A stretch of 64,000 bases of DNA from Clostridium beijerinckii (lineage in GTDB: Bacteria; Bacillota; Clostridia; Clostridiales; Clostridiaceae), in assembly GCF_018223745.1 (NCBI RefSeq), contig NZ_CP073653.1, forward strand, positions 2,446,001 through 2,510,000. Direction: 5' to 3'. The position numbers and the translations under genes are program-made. Below are positions 45,601 to 53,874 of the stretch, piece by piece. Below the pieces are notes generated by a model. The model was not told the origin of the DNA, made no database searches, and worked only from the letters and a program-made list of their open reading frames with translations. Position 1 is the stretch's first letter; the number at the start of each line of letters is the position of its first letter.

Positions 45601-45789
45601 GTGGATAAAAAGATAAACGCAAAATTGACGAATATAAAAAATTCAATGGCTAACTTCGTACATTCGGTAAATCGTTCACAAATAGGTAATTTAAGTTGAT
45701 TAACGAAAGGGAATCTACTCACTAGGATTATTACTAGCGTTATAGTTTGTGGAATAATTTTATTAATATTCTATGCTTTAAATACTTAA
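45601..45789 (+). pseudogene. Small membrane protein broken by an in-frame TGA
   Basis: GTG 45601 behind AGGGAGGAAG opens a frame (VDKKINAKLTNIKNSMANFV) that meets TGA at 45697-45699 after QIGNLS and continues in frame with LTKGNLLTRIITSVIVCGII and a hydrophobic end to TAA 45789. The tail is a transmembrane helix. TGG (Trp) is the simplest ancestral codon. A duplicated promoter precedes it. Confidence 0.55.
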
Positions 45790-45971
45790 TAATAATCATT
45801 AAAGATGTTATAACTAGCCATAAATAGTTTCATGCTAGTTTTCAAAATTCTTACATTATGTATTAAAGTAAATGAGAAGCATTTAAAAGATATGAAATAT
45901 AAATTTATAATAATAAGGATAATATATAGATTTATTTTTACGTAAATTTATATATTATACATTATTTTATA

Positions 45972-46352
45972 TTATTCATAATTTGATTTTGACGTATCAA
46001 GTTTAAGTTGCTCTTCACCCCATATGTATAATTCCTTAAATGTTGGAAGTAAGGCTTTACCTCTTTCTGTCAAAGAATATTCAACCTTCGGAGGAATGGT
46101 TTCATATTGGGTTCTAACAATTAGCTTATGTTCTTCTAATTCTTTTAAAGACTTTGTAAGCATCATATTAGTAATACCTTTAACTTTTCGTTTTAATTCA
46201 CTATATCTAGTAAAATCTTTGTTGGATAGACACCATAAGATAGGTAATTTCCATTTCTGGCCTAAAATATCGAGTGCATATATAACAGGACATTTTCTTT
46301 CATATACATTATCAGCAGGGAATTCTTTATTATAATTCATATAATCACTCAT
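45972..46352 (-). CDS. HxlR-family transcription regulator
   Basis: 126 residues from ATG 46352, which has GAAGGAG upstream; the frame extends further without a ribosome site. Winged helix of the HxlR type: CPVIYALDILGQKWKLPILW, FTRYSELKRKVKGITNMMLTKSLKELEEHKLI, EYSLTERGKALLP. HxlR proteins often sense redox or electrophile stress through a cysteine; Cys and the CPV near the front fit. Divergent from a flavoprotein gene with a shared control region. Confidence 0.92.
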   Translation of the reverse strand: MSDYMNYNKEFPADNVYERKCPVIYALDILGQKWKLPILWCLSNKDFTRYSELKRKVKGITNMMLTKSLKELEEHKLIVRTQYETIPPKVEYSLTERGKALLPTFKELYIWGEEQLKLDTSKSNYE

Positions 46353-46425
46353 AATCACAACTCCTTCAAATTCAATAGTATACTTTTTATACTGGCACAG
46401 AAAAAACTGCATTCTTGTATATCTT

Positions 46426-46469
46426 TTCTCCTATGCTATATTAATTATAACAAAAACATTATAGGAGAA
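46426..46469. promoter_or_regulatory. Inverted repeat between hxlR and the flavoprotein gene
   Basis: ttctcctat (46426-46434) and ataggagaa (46461-46469) are exact complements 26 bp apart, with weaker gtatat/tatac outside. Between them lies a TATATT -10 candidate. Likely operator of the HxlR protein. Confidence 0.5.
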
Positions 46470-46492
46470 TATACAGAAAGAGGAGTGTTACT

Positions 46493-47149
46493 ATGAAAAT
46501 TTATGGTATTAACGGAAGTCCAAGAAAAAATAAAAATACAGCTACATTGCTTCAAAAAGCTTTAGATGGAGTAAAAGAAGCTGCAAAAGATAAAGAAATT
46601 GAAACTGAAATAATTAATTTATATGATTTAAATTATACTGGATGTATAAGTTGCTTTGCTTGTAAAAGACTTGGAAGTAACAGTTATGGAAAATGTGCGG
46701 TAAAAGACGATCTTCAAGAAGTTTTAGAAAAAGTATCTCAATCTGATGGACTTATTTTTAGTTCTCCAGTATATTTTAGTAATGTAACAGGTAAATTCCT
46801 ATCATTTTTAGAAAGACTATTATTTCCCTATCTTGTGTATGACAATAATGGTACTTCACTAGCGCCAAAGAGGATGCCAACAGCATTTATTTATACAATG
46901 AATGTTAAAGAAGAGGTAATGAAGCAAATTGGTTATTTAAAAACTTTTGAGCGCATGGAATCTAATATTGGACATATATTTACAAAACCATTAGTTATGT
47001 ATTCAAATAATACTTATCAATTTGATGATTACTCAAAATATAAAGTTGAATCCTTCTCTGAAGAAGAAAAAGCAGCACATAGAAAAATTCAATTTCCTTT
47101 AGATTGTCAAAAAGCATTTGAATTAGGTGCAAATTTAATAAAGCACTAG
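46493..47149 (+). CDS. Flavodoxin-fold NAD(P)H-dependent FMN reductase
   Basis: 218 residues, start behind AGAGGAG. FMN phosphate loop INGSPRKNKNTATLL, then the iron-sulfur-flavoprotein-like cysteine motif GCISCFACKR, DDLQEVLEKVSQSDGLIFSSPVYFSNVTG. Likely reduces quinones, azo compounds or another electron acceptor, or is an iron-sulfur flavoprotein. The divergent HxlR gene is the presumed regulator. The gap 47150-47522 holds only a terminator. Confidence 0.9.
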   Translation: MKIYGINGSPRKNKNTATLLQKALDGVKEAAKDKEIETEIINLYDLNYTGCISCFACKRLGSNSYGKCAVKDDLQEVLEKVSQSDGLIFSSPVYFSNVTGKFLSFLERLLFPYLVYDNNGTSLAPKRMPTAFIYTMNVKEEVMKQIGYLKTFERMESNIGHIFTKPLVMYSNNTYQFDDYSKYKVESFSEEEKAAHRKIQFPLDCQKAFELGANLIKH

Positions 47150-47341
47150 AAATAAAGTGGTATATTAAATTACGAGAAAAGTTAACCTATAATGAATCTT
47201 TTGATTAGTTAAATAGATATAAGTTTATTAAATTTATTTTGGAAAACTATGAAATATGGCATGCACCATACTAGCATTAGAAGAAATATGTAATTAAAAG
47301 CAACTTGAAATTTAAATATAGCTTAAAGAAAGAAATTAAAG

Positions 47342-47376
47342 TGCTGTATTATTCTAGAGTGAATTATACAGCATTA
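47342..47376 (+). terminator. Hairpin after flavoprotein gene
   Basis: Stem tgctgtattattc (47342-47354) with gaattatacagca (47361-47373), one mismatch; the T tail is weak. Confidence 0.5.
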
Positions 47377-47522
47377 TTAATTATATATGAAAATTAATAA
47401 TTAAAAGGTTGTATATGAGTGATATAGCTATTGGTGCAATTAATTAGAAGTGTTGTAATTTAATTTGGATATTTAATTTTAATTTATTTTTATCAAATAA
47501 CGTGCCTATTATAGACAATAAA

Positions 47523-47882
47523 TTAAAAGATTCTATCTTGATTATTAAGTTGTGAGCAACGATTAAATTCCATTTCTAATACCGTGTTTACTGTATGTTT
47601 ACCTAGATTATCTAAAGAATTATATTTTTTTAATAAACATTCTAATTCTTCTGATAGTTGTAAACGTGTTTTTATTTTGTTTTCATCCCATCCCATTAAA
47701 ATAGATGGAGTTGTTTCTAATATTACTGCAAGTTTTTCGATTTTGTCAGAAGGTATATTAGAGATTACACCGCTTTCATATCTTTGAAGTGTTGGCTTAC
47801 TAATAGATAATCTTTTAGAAACATCTTCTAATGTGAGATTCAATTCTAATCGTCTATTTTTGATATTTTCTTTCAAACCCAT
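47523..47882 (-). CDS. XRE-family repressor, prophage CI-like
   Basis: 119 residues: N-terminal helix-turn-helix (NIKNRRLELNLTLEDVSKRLSISKPTLQRYE, residues ~6-36), then a short helical C-terminus (LQLSEELECLLKKYNSL) without peptidase domain. Divergent from a Cro-like gene, the standard layout of a phage immunity region. Start behind AGAGGTGATAT. Confidence 0.88.
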   Translation of the reverse strand: MGLKENIKNRRLELNLTLEDVSKRLSISKPTLQRYESGVISNIPSDKIEKLAVILETTPSILMGWDENKIKTRLQLSEELECLLKKYNSLDNLGKHTVNTVLEMEFNRCSQLNNQDRIF

Positions 47883-47921
47883 TTTATATCACCTCTTAGT
47901 TCTATATTAAAAGTAAGTAAA

Positions 47922-47962
47922 TTATAGATTATCAATTAATATAATTTATTGATAATCTATAA
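47922..47962. promoter_or_regulatory. Perfect 15-bp inverted repeat in the CI/Cro region
   Basis: ttatagattatcaat (47922-47936) and its complement (47948-47962) around 11 bases, 40 bp upstream of the repressor start. Candidate operator. Confidence 0.5.
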
Positions 47963-48139
47963 TAAAATCGAAGCGTCCTAATAAAACTTAATAACTTTTT
48001 ATTTATTTTGTTTACTGCAGTTAGGCAAATTAAAAAAATCATTCTAATTTGGAGACTATTAATATAATTTATTATAACATCTGTTTCCGGATATGCAACA
48101 ATTATTTTCCAGTATATAGAAAAAGTTACGTAAGAAGTA

Positions 48140-48190
48140 TTGACAATAATAGCCATAATATATAAAATATTACTTAACGAGTAACGAAAG
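48140..48190 (+). promoter_or_regulatory. Promoter of the Cro-like gene with candidate operators
   Basis: TTGACA (48140-48145), exactly 17 bp, TAAAAT (48163-48168). Downstream lies ttact-taacg-agtaa, an inverted repeat, and gttacgtaagaagta just upstream resembles it. Repressor binding there would block transcription. Confidence 0.7.
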
Positions 48191-48200
48191 GAGAGCATTT

Positions 48201-48398
48201 ATGATATTAGTTAATGAGTTAAAGGGAAAGATAAAAGCAAAAGGATATACTCAGGAAAAGCTGGCAAGGGAATTAGGAATGTCTCCAAAAACCTTAGGTA
48301 ATAAACTTAATAAAGGAATATTTGGTTCTAATGAAATCGATAAGATGATAAAACTATTAGATATAAATAATCCAATAGAGATTTTTTTTAATAAATAA
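48201..48398 (+). CDS. Cro-like XRE-family protein
   Basis: 65 residues with one helix-turn-helix (AKGYTQEKLARELGMSPKTLGNKLNKG) and a C-terminal helix. Start behind GAAAGGAGAG. Size and divergent position suggest the early phage regulator opposing the repressor at 47523. Confidence 0.85.
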   Translation: MILVNELKGKIKAKGYTQEKLARELGMSPKTLGNKLNKGIFGSNEIDKMIKLLDINNPIEIFFNK

Positions 48399-48460
48399 AT
48401 TACTTAAAGAGTAAAATGTATTGACTTTATATATATAGTATTAGAAATCTAGAATTGATT

Positions 48461-48560
48461 ATATATATTGCAAAAATAATTCTTCATCACAATTCTAAAA
48501 ATGCTGCAAGAATTTTATACGTAATTGTGAAATGTGCATTGGGAATTGCAACGTATATAT
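48461..48560 (-). repeat. 100-bp MITE-like repeat, copy B
   Basis: Inverted relative to copy A (5311-5410) and of identical length. Terminal inverted repeats atatatattgcaa and ttgcaacgtatatat. It sits inside the prophage remnant, between cro and the replication genes. The remaining gap 48399-48772 has only a 13-codon frame that I do not accept. Confidence 0.65.
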
Positions 48561-48772
48561 TGTAATTTAAGAGCATTATGTTGAGCTGATGGTTATTTTT
48601 ATAGAAGGACAAGCTATGCAAGAATTATTAAAAGAAATTTTAATTGAATTAAGAAAATAGTAGTCTTAAATTAAAAAATAAATGTAAATTTATTTTCATA
48701 CACATTGAGCTAGAATATATCAGGGATACAATTTTTGATAGAAATGTATAAAAAGAAAGTGAGGACTTACAA

Positions 48773-48910
48773 ATGAATTTTAGGATTTTTAAATGTTATA
48801 TAGATGTTTGTAAGTTAATTGAGTTAAACCCATCATGGAATGGTCTTGAAAGGTTTAGGCAATTTTATTTATGGGAGCGTGAAAATAATGGCAGATATCA
48901 AATGGATTAA
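48773..48910 (+). CDS. Small phage-type protein, 45 residues
   Basis: ATG 48773 behind AAAGTGAGG. Reads MNFRIFKCYIDVCKLIELNP then SWNGLERFRQFYLWEREN and ends at 48910, overlapping the start of the next gene by 23 bases. Helical, with aromatic residues. Overlap and ribosome site fit compact phage gene order. Not recognised. Confidence 0.5.
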   Translation: MNFRIFKCYIDVCKLIELNPSWNGLERFRQFYLWERENNGRYQMD

Positions 48911-50249
48911 ATTAGCTACTAATATGCATGATGATGAAAAGATGAAGTTAATAGATGCAATGCCTAACAGGGATACAATTCATTATGTTTGGATAAGAAT
49001 ACTTTTACTTGGTGGAAAACTTAATGCTAATGGAAAGGTTTTCTTATCAGAAGGGAAACCTCTCACTGCCAAAATGTTGGCTGTATTATTTTCTAGGCCT
49101 TTAGAGGATATTAAGATTGCATTAAAAGTATTATCTAACTTTGGCATGATTGAAATAGCTTCTGATAAAGTAATTAGAATTGTGAACTGGGATAAGCATC
49201 AGAACATAGAGGGAATGGAAAGGGTCCGTGAACAAAACAGAAAAAGAGTTGAAAATCATAGAGAAAAGAAGAAAGAAGAGAAGAATGCAGCTAAAAGTAA
49301 TAAGGAAGAAACTCAGGAAGATAAAGTCTTAGAAGAATTTATAGATTTAGAAGAAAATCAAGATCTGGATGAAAGTGTAGAATTAGAAAAAACTAATGAA
49401 TTAGAAGGAAAGAAAGATTACTCTAAGAATTCTACTATAGAAGAAAACAAAGCTCTAGGTAAGAATGATATATTAGAAAATTTGGAAACTAGTGAAGAGG
49501 CTTCTGGAAATACGTATATTAATGATAAAACTAATATTACTACTAGCGAAGCAGGTAATAATATTACTGTAGAAATTATTGATAATAATGAAGATATCAG
49601 TAATAACATTTTAGAAACTGATGATAATAATTGTATTGTTACTAAAAATAATAGTAACGTTACTCAAAATAAATGTAACGTTACAGTAACGCAACAGAAT
49701 AAGAAGGAGAAAAAGAATAAGAATAAGAAGGAGAAAAAAGAGATAGATAAAGATAAAAACATAGAGGGTAAAAAGAATAATGGTTTTGATATAAATAATA
49801 AAGGCTCAGCTTGTGATGATGAAGTTAGCCAGTCGAATCTATCTAAGAAACACAATAATACTAAAAGTGAATCAGGGGAAGAGGAGGACATAAATCTTAA
49901 AGCTTTAGAGCTTATGCATTATCATGAAAAAATAACAGGAAAGCCAGGAGGATGCGACTATGTTGCTCTTAGATCGGCTATTGATATCCATGGAGAAAAA
50001 ATGGTTAAGATGGCCATGGATGTTGGGTTTGAGAAGAATTGTCCTGACATAAAGTATGCAATTGGGGTATTAAAAAACTGGAGGAGAGATGGGTATCCAG
50101 AAGATCATATGGAGGTAAAGAAAAATGGGGTTAGAAGCAATGGAAAGAGTAACAGAGCAGATAAAAATGAATTTGCAGGATTCAAGCCGAAGGAACCGCG
50201 AAAACTTACAGAAGCTGAACGAAAGAGGATTGAAGCAAACCTCATATAA
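48888..50249 (+). CDS. Phage replisome organizer
   Basis: 453 residues from ATG 48888 (GGGAGCG upstream); an earlier in-frame TTG/ATG has no good ribosome site. The N-terminal ~120 residues are a replisome-organizer winged helix (DIKWIKLATNMHDDEKMKLIDAMP, LSNFGMIEIASDKVIRIVNWDKHQNIE). A long, low-complexity middle of Glu, Asn and Lys (~125-330) follows, including AT-rich repeats of the type aataatagtaacgtta; iterons in this region often serve as phage origins. The C-terminal DnaB-like/DnaD-like part (VALRSAIDIHGEKMVKMAMD, IKYAIGVLKNWRRDGYPE) binds the loader. Initiates phage DNA replication. Confidence 0.85.
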   Translation: MADIKWIKLATNMHDDEKMKLIDAMPNRDTIHYVWIRILLLGGKLNANGKVFLSEGKPLTAKMLAVLFSRPLEDIKIALKVLSNFGMIEIASDKVIRIVNWDKHQNIEGMERVREQNRKRVENHREKKKEEKNAAKSNKEETQEDKVLEEFIDLEENQDLDESVELEKTNELEGKKDYSKNSTIEENKALGKNDILENLETSEEASGNTYINDKTNITTSEAGNNITVEIIDNNEDISNNILETDDNNCIVTKNNSNVTQNKCNVTVTQQNKKEKKNKNKKEKKEIDKDKNIEGKKNNGFDINNKGSACDDEVSQSNLSKKHNNTKSESGEEEDINLKALELMHYHEKITGKPGGCDYVALRSAIDIHGEKMVKMAMDVGFEKNCPDIKYAIGVLKNWRRDGYPEDHMEVKKNGVRSNGKSNRADKNEFAGFKPKEPRKLTEAERKRIEANLI

Positions 50250-50925
50250 ATGCGATAAATGCTGCGATACTGGATGGATACTTATCCCCCAGGAACATAT
50301 GCAGCCTCTTGCTGTAGCCTGTGAATGCAGAAAAATAGAAAAACTAAAGAATGAGTGGAAGTATTCTGGAATCAATGTTGAACAAAGTAAACTTACTTTT
50401 TCTAGTTTTGAAGTTTGGAATAATGCGTCACAAAGGATGAAGGACACTGCAGCAGCATATTGTACTGATTTTGATGAAATAAAAGATACTAGGCGAAATA
50501 GTATTTTATTATGTGGACAGGTTGGCAGCGGTAAAACGCATTGCAGTATTGCTGTTGCATTGAATTTTTTAAAACAAAGAATTAAAGTGCTGTACATGCC
50601 TTATCGTGATGTAATCACAAAGATAAAACAAAATATGATTGATGAAGAATATTATACTAGGACCATCTCAAAGTATCAATTATGTGAGGTACTACTTATT
50701 GATGATCTCTTTAAGGGAAAAATCAATGAAACAGATACAAATATTATGTTTGAAATTATTAATTACAGATATCTTAATTTTCTTCCTATCATAGTCAGCA
50801 GCGAATTCTCTATTGACAGATTACTGACATTTGATGAAGGGGTTGCTTCAAGAATATATGAAATGTCAAAAGATTATGTTGTAGAAGTTGAGAAGGATAT
50901 TAGGAATAATTATAGACTTAAATAA
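50125..50925 (+). CDS. DnaC/IstB-like helicase loader
   Basis: 266 residues. Starts ATG 50125 behind GGAGGTAAAG, inside the replisome organizer gene, giving an unusually long 125-base overlap. N-terminal zinc-binding cysteines (YKCDKCCDTGW, ACECRK), then AAA+ ATPase: Walker A LLCGQVGSGKTHCSIAV, Walker B EVLLIDDLFKG, sensor 1 LPIIVSSEFS and C-terminal Arg region GVASRIYEM. It would load the replicative helicase at the phage origin together with the organizer. Confidence 0.88.
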   Translation: MGLEAMERVTEQIKMNLQDSSRRNRENLQKLNERGLKQTSYKCDKCCDTGWILIPQEHMQPLAVACECRKIEKLKNEWKYSGINVEQSKLTFSSFEVWNNASQRMKDTAAAYCTDFDEIKDTRRNSILLCGQVGSGKTHCSIAVALNFLKQRIKVLYMPYRDVITKIKQNMIDEEYYTRTISKYQLCEVLLIDDLFKGKINETDTNIMFEIINYRYLNFLPIIVSSEFSIDRLLTFDEGVASRIYEMSKDYVVEVEKDIRNNYRLK

Positions 50926-50929
50926 ATTT

Positions 50930-51005
50930 ACAATGCACAGTGCACAATTCACAATAAACAATTACAGAGTGAAAATTCTCATGAAAACGAATTTTTTCAG
51001 AATTA
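50930..51005. repeat. Diverged partial relative of the 100-bp repeat
   Basis: Contains acaatgcac, acaattcacaa, caattaca and aaaattct in the order seen in copies A and B, but no complete inverted ends. Probably an old or partial copy. Confidence 0.35.
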
Positions 51006-51038
51006 AACAAAGCTAAATTATGAAGGGAAGTTGTTTAA

Positions 51039-51281
51039 ATGAAATCATCAGGAATAGTAAGAAAGCTCGACCCACTTGGAAGGATTGTAATACCAAAAGA
51101 AATAAGAAAGGTACTAGAAATTTACGAGGGAGATTCCATGGAAATAATTAAGGTTGATAATGGGGTGGTTGTTAAAAAATATATTAAAGGATGCATTTTT
51201 TGTGGAAGTGATAAAGATGTTGTTGAATTTAATGGAGCAGTTGTTTGCGATGGATGCAGAAAGGCTTTAGGGCATGATTAA
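51039..51281 (+). CDS. AbrB/SpoVT-type regulator with zinc-ribbon tail
   Basis: 80 residues, start behind GAAGGGAAG. N-terminal swapped-hairpin DNA-binding domain (SSGIVRKLDPLGRIVIPKEIRKVLEIYEGD) as in AbrB. The C-terminus carries CIFCG … VVCDGC, a four-cysteine zinc-ribbon-like element that most AbrB proteins lack. It sits behind phage replication genes, so it may be phage-borne and modulate host transition-state control. Confidence 0.9.
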   Translation: MKSSGIVRKLDPLGRIVIPKEIRKVLEIYEGDSMEIIKVDNGVVVKKYIKGCIFCGSDKDVVEFNGAVVCDGCRKALGHD

Positions 51282-51545
51282 ACCAGTTGAACTTATCTAG
51301 GAGCGTGCAGTCGTTATCTTCTACTTAAAGAATGGGAGGTACGGATGCTAGCTATCGGATAAAAATCTAAGAGATGCACTTTTAAGACATTGCAGTGGTG
51401 TCGTGAAACACGACATAGGGGTAGTAACAGGAAAAAGGAAAGATTGAACGTGTGCTATCCAAAATGTAGAAATGAGTTCAATACCGGAATTAGATGTATA
51501 CTGCCTAACTGCAAAATCCGAATTGCCAGGTGAATAAAATACTTA
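51282..51545 (+). other. Gene-free stretch, probable phage remnant
   Basis: Less AT-rich than its surroundings. Short open pieces (LRDALLRHCSGVVKHDIGVV to a TGA at about 51447, then ENLELDVYC-type sequence) are interrupted and have no start, so this may be the degraded continuation of the phage region. No RNA motif recognised. Confidence 0.35.
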
Positions 51546-51581
51546 TTGACAAAATAATCTATTATATTTATTATTATAGAT
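51546..51581 (+). promoter_or_regulatory. Promoter of rrf2-like gene with overlapping inverted repeat
   Basis: TTGACA (51546-51551), 17 bp, TATTAT (51569-51574). The inverted repeat atctat (51557-51562) / atagat (51576-51581) covers the spacer and -10, as expected for autorepression by the Rrf2 protein. Confidence 0.65.
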
Positions 51582-51617
51582 AAATAAACTCTGCAATATC
51601 TTTTAGGAGGTTTTAAT

Positions 51618-52031
51618 TTGAAATATACAAAAGCAACAAATTATGCTCTACATACAATTGTATATATGATGGAAAATGCGAAAAGTGAAAAGCTAAGCGT
51701 AAGTGCTCTAGCGGAACACTTTAATTTATCTACTACATATCTTTCGAAAATTTTAACTCAGCTGGTAAAAGCTGATTTAATTGAGTCAACTCCAGGTGCA
51801 AATGGAGGTTACGTTTTGCGTAAAGACATGAGGTCTATTTCTTTTATGGATGTTATTAAGGCCACTGAAGGAACTGGCTCATTATTTGTTTGCAATTTAA
51901 ATGAAAATAGCAAATGCTTGATTGAAAAAGTAATGTCAGAAGCTGAAAATGTACTAGAAAATTATCTAGAAGATAAAAAACTATATGATCTGACTCAAAA
52001 TAAATCAAACTGCAAAACCAACAAAGAATAA
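51618..52031 (+). CDS. Rrf2-family regulator
   Basis: 137 residues, TTG start behind AGGAGG. Winged helix: KYTKATNYALHTIVYM, SVSALAEHFNLSTTYLSKILTQLVKADLIES, PGANGGYVL. The cluster/effector region has two cysteines (FVCNLNENSKCLIEK) plus one near the end, where IscR-like members have three closely spaced ones, so an Fe-S cluster is uncertain. The MATE gene follows 84 bases later and is the likely target. Confidence 0.92.
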   Translation: MKYTKATNYALHTIVYMMENAKSEKLSVSALAEHFNLSTTYLSKILTQLVKADLIESTPGANGGYVLRKDMRSISFMDVIKATEGTGSLFVCNLNENSKCLIEKVMSEAENVLENYLEDKKLYDLTQNKSNCKTNKE

Positions 52032-52115
52032 ATATTTACCCATTAATATATGGGTTTTTATATTTGAATTGCAGATATTATATATCTTTAATATATCTAA
52101 AGGAGAAATTACATA

Positions 52116-53504
52116 ATGGACAAAATACAAGAACTTGAACAAAAACCTATTGGAAAATTACTTATACAATATTCAGTTCCAACAGTACTCAGTTTATTGA
52201 TTAATTCACTTTATATAGTAATCGATCGGATGTTTATAGGAAATATATCAGAAGTCGGAACTCTAGCCTTAACTGGAATTGGCCTTACAATGCCAATTAC
52301 TACAATAGTAGTAGCTTTATCTGCTCTCATATCAATGGGGGCCAGCTCTAATATCTCTATAAAACTCGGAGAAGGCAATAAAGAAGAAGCTGAAAATTTT
52401 GCAGGAAATGCACTATCTCTAAGCATTGTTTTAGGGCTTTTGGTTACTAGTCTCTATATGATATTTCAAAATTCAATATTAGGATGGCTCGGTATAAACG
52501 GTGAAGTATTATCTTATACTAAAGATTTTATTACAATCATCATGGCTGGTACCGTATTTAATATGCTGGGATTTTGTCTGCCTTTTATCGTTCGTTCTGA
52601 TGGAAATCCTATATTTTCAGCTGCTATTACAATTACAGGGTGCATTCTTAATATATTACTTGATGCCTTATTTATATATGTATTTCACATGGGAATAAAA
52701 GGTGCAGCTATTGCTACTGTCATTGCTCAATTTACTACCGTAATTCTTGGACTTTATTATTTTATGAAATTAAAAAATACTTTGATACTTAAAAAGATCA
52801 ATTTCAAATTACATATTTCAATTGTAAAAGCTATTTTCTTAATTGGGTTAGTTCCATTTTCTAATCAATTATTCGTAAGTGTTGCACAAATTGTAAGCAA
52901 TTATTCCTTAAATTTATATGGTGGAGAACTAGCAATTGGCGCAATGACTGTACTAAACTCTATTACAATATTATTTTTGATGCCAGTTTATGGAATAGCT
53001 CAAGGCTTCCAGCCCATTATCGGTTATAATTATGCAAAAAAGAACTATGGCAGAACCCTGAAGACTCTTGCCCTTGCTGTTTTGTTTAGTACTGGATTCT
53101 TGGCAGTTAGTGCTATAATTATGCAGCTATTTCCCAAATTCGCTGTTAGTCTTTTTACGCAGAACCCTGAACTTGTGAATATTTCTATAAATGGCTTAAA
53201 AAAATATACAGTGCTTATCTTTCTTATTTCCATTCCTACCTTTGGCTCTGGCTTCATGATGCTAACAGGTAAACCTAAAACTGCCGTAATATTAAGTATA
53301 TCAAGGCAATCAGTGATATTAGCACTAACTATATTTTTCTTACCAAAGGTAATTGGTCAAGACGGACTATGGTTCGCTCAACCTATAACAGACCTTTTAT
53401 CTAGCATTATCACAATTATATTATTCATAAAAGGATATAGTGATATTTTATACAAAAAAAACATCAACAAGGGTATAAGAAAGACAATATCCAGGATACT
53501 TTAG
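52116..53504 (+). CDS. MATE-family multidrug efflux protein
   Basis: 462 residues and twelve predicted membrane helices in two similar halves, the full MATE size. Opening KPIGKLLIQYSVPTVLSLLINSLYIVIDRMFIG and central GFQPIIGYNYAKKNYGR are typical. Exports cationic drugs or metabolites using Na+ or H+. Start behind AAAGGAG. Probably co-transcribed with, and controlled by, the Rrf2 gene. Confidence 0.93.
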   Translation: MDKIQELEQKPIGKLLIQYSVPTVLSLLINSLYIVIDRMFIGNISEVGTLALTGIGLTMPITTIVVALSALISMGASSNISIKLGEGNKEEAENFAGNALSLSIVLGLLVTSLYMIFQNSILGWLGINGEVLSYTKDFITIIMAGTVFNMLGFCLPFIVRSDGNPIFSAAITITGCILNILLDALFIYVFHMGIKGAAIATVIAQFTTVILGLYYFMKLKNTLILKKINFKLHISIVKAIFLIGLVPFSNQLFVSVAQIVSNYSLNLYGGELAIGAMTVLNSITILFLMPVYGIAQGFQPIIGYNYAKKNYGRTLKTLALAVLFSTGFLAVSAIIMQLFPKFAVSLFTQNPELVNISINGLKKYTVLIFLISIPTFGSGFMMLTGKPKTAVILSISRQSVILALTIFFLPKVIGQDGLWFAQPITDLLSSIITIILFIKGYSDILYKKNINKGIRKTISRIL

Positions 53505-53556
53505 TTAAGTAAATTTTTATCAATTTACTTAAGCTTTCATATAAAAATTAGAAGCA

Positions 53557-53604
53557 AAAAAAATGGAGATTTATCCTTGTAATTAGGACAAACCCCCATT
53601 TTTA
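53557..53604. terminator. Bidirectional terminator between MATE and DUF2922 genes
   Basis: Stem aaaaatgg-ga-tt-tcc with gga-aaa-cccatttttt around cttgtaatta (53557-53604). A run on each side suits the convergent genes. Confidence 0.75.
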
Positions 53605-53620
53605 TATTCAAAAACTAAGT

Positions 53621-53839
53621 CTAAGCTACCTCAAATTTGGTAACTTGTCTTTGAGTAACTTGAGCACCAGATTTCTTAACTAAATCACCAGAATCAGTCT
53701 TGAAAACATTTTTAGAAATTACAGTGTCCATAAGCGCGTTAACCTCATCTTTTGTAAGAGTAGGTTTAACTCCAGAAACACTTAAAGTACTTTTTTCACC
53801 GGCTACAGTTAAAAAAGTCATAGATAAAGAATATTCCAT
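53621..53839 (-). CDS. DUF2922-family small protein
   Basis: 72 residues, start behind GGAGGTAAATT. DUF2922 pattern: MTFLTVAGEKSTLSVSGVKP, LTKDEVNALMDTVISKNVF. These proteins are paired with DUF1659 proteins throughout Firmicutes, as here; function is not established. The gene lies 35 bases behind the second exon of the DUF1659 gene. Confidence 0.88.
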   Translation of the reverse strand: MEYSLSMTFLTVAGEKSTLSVSGVKPTLTKDEVNALMDTVISKNVFKTDSGDLVKKSGAQVTQRQVTKFEVA

Positions 53840-53874
53840 TTAATTTACCTCCAATCTTTTTTTAGAATAAGATC

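Noticed and set aside
47932..48198. Minus-strand frame of 88 residues in the CI/Cro interval
   Set aside because: It covers the cro promoter and operators, has no ribosome site and begins inside the ribosome site of the plus-strand gene.
51282..51545. GC-richer stretch considered as a second group II intron fragment
   Set aside because: No GTGCG end, no domain V hairpin and no similarity to the intron at 54009-56657 that I could find.
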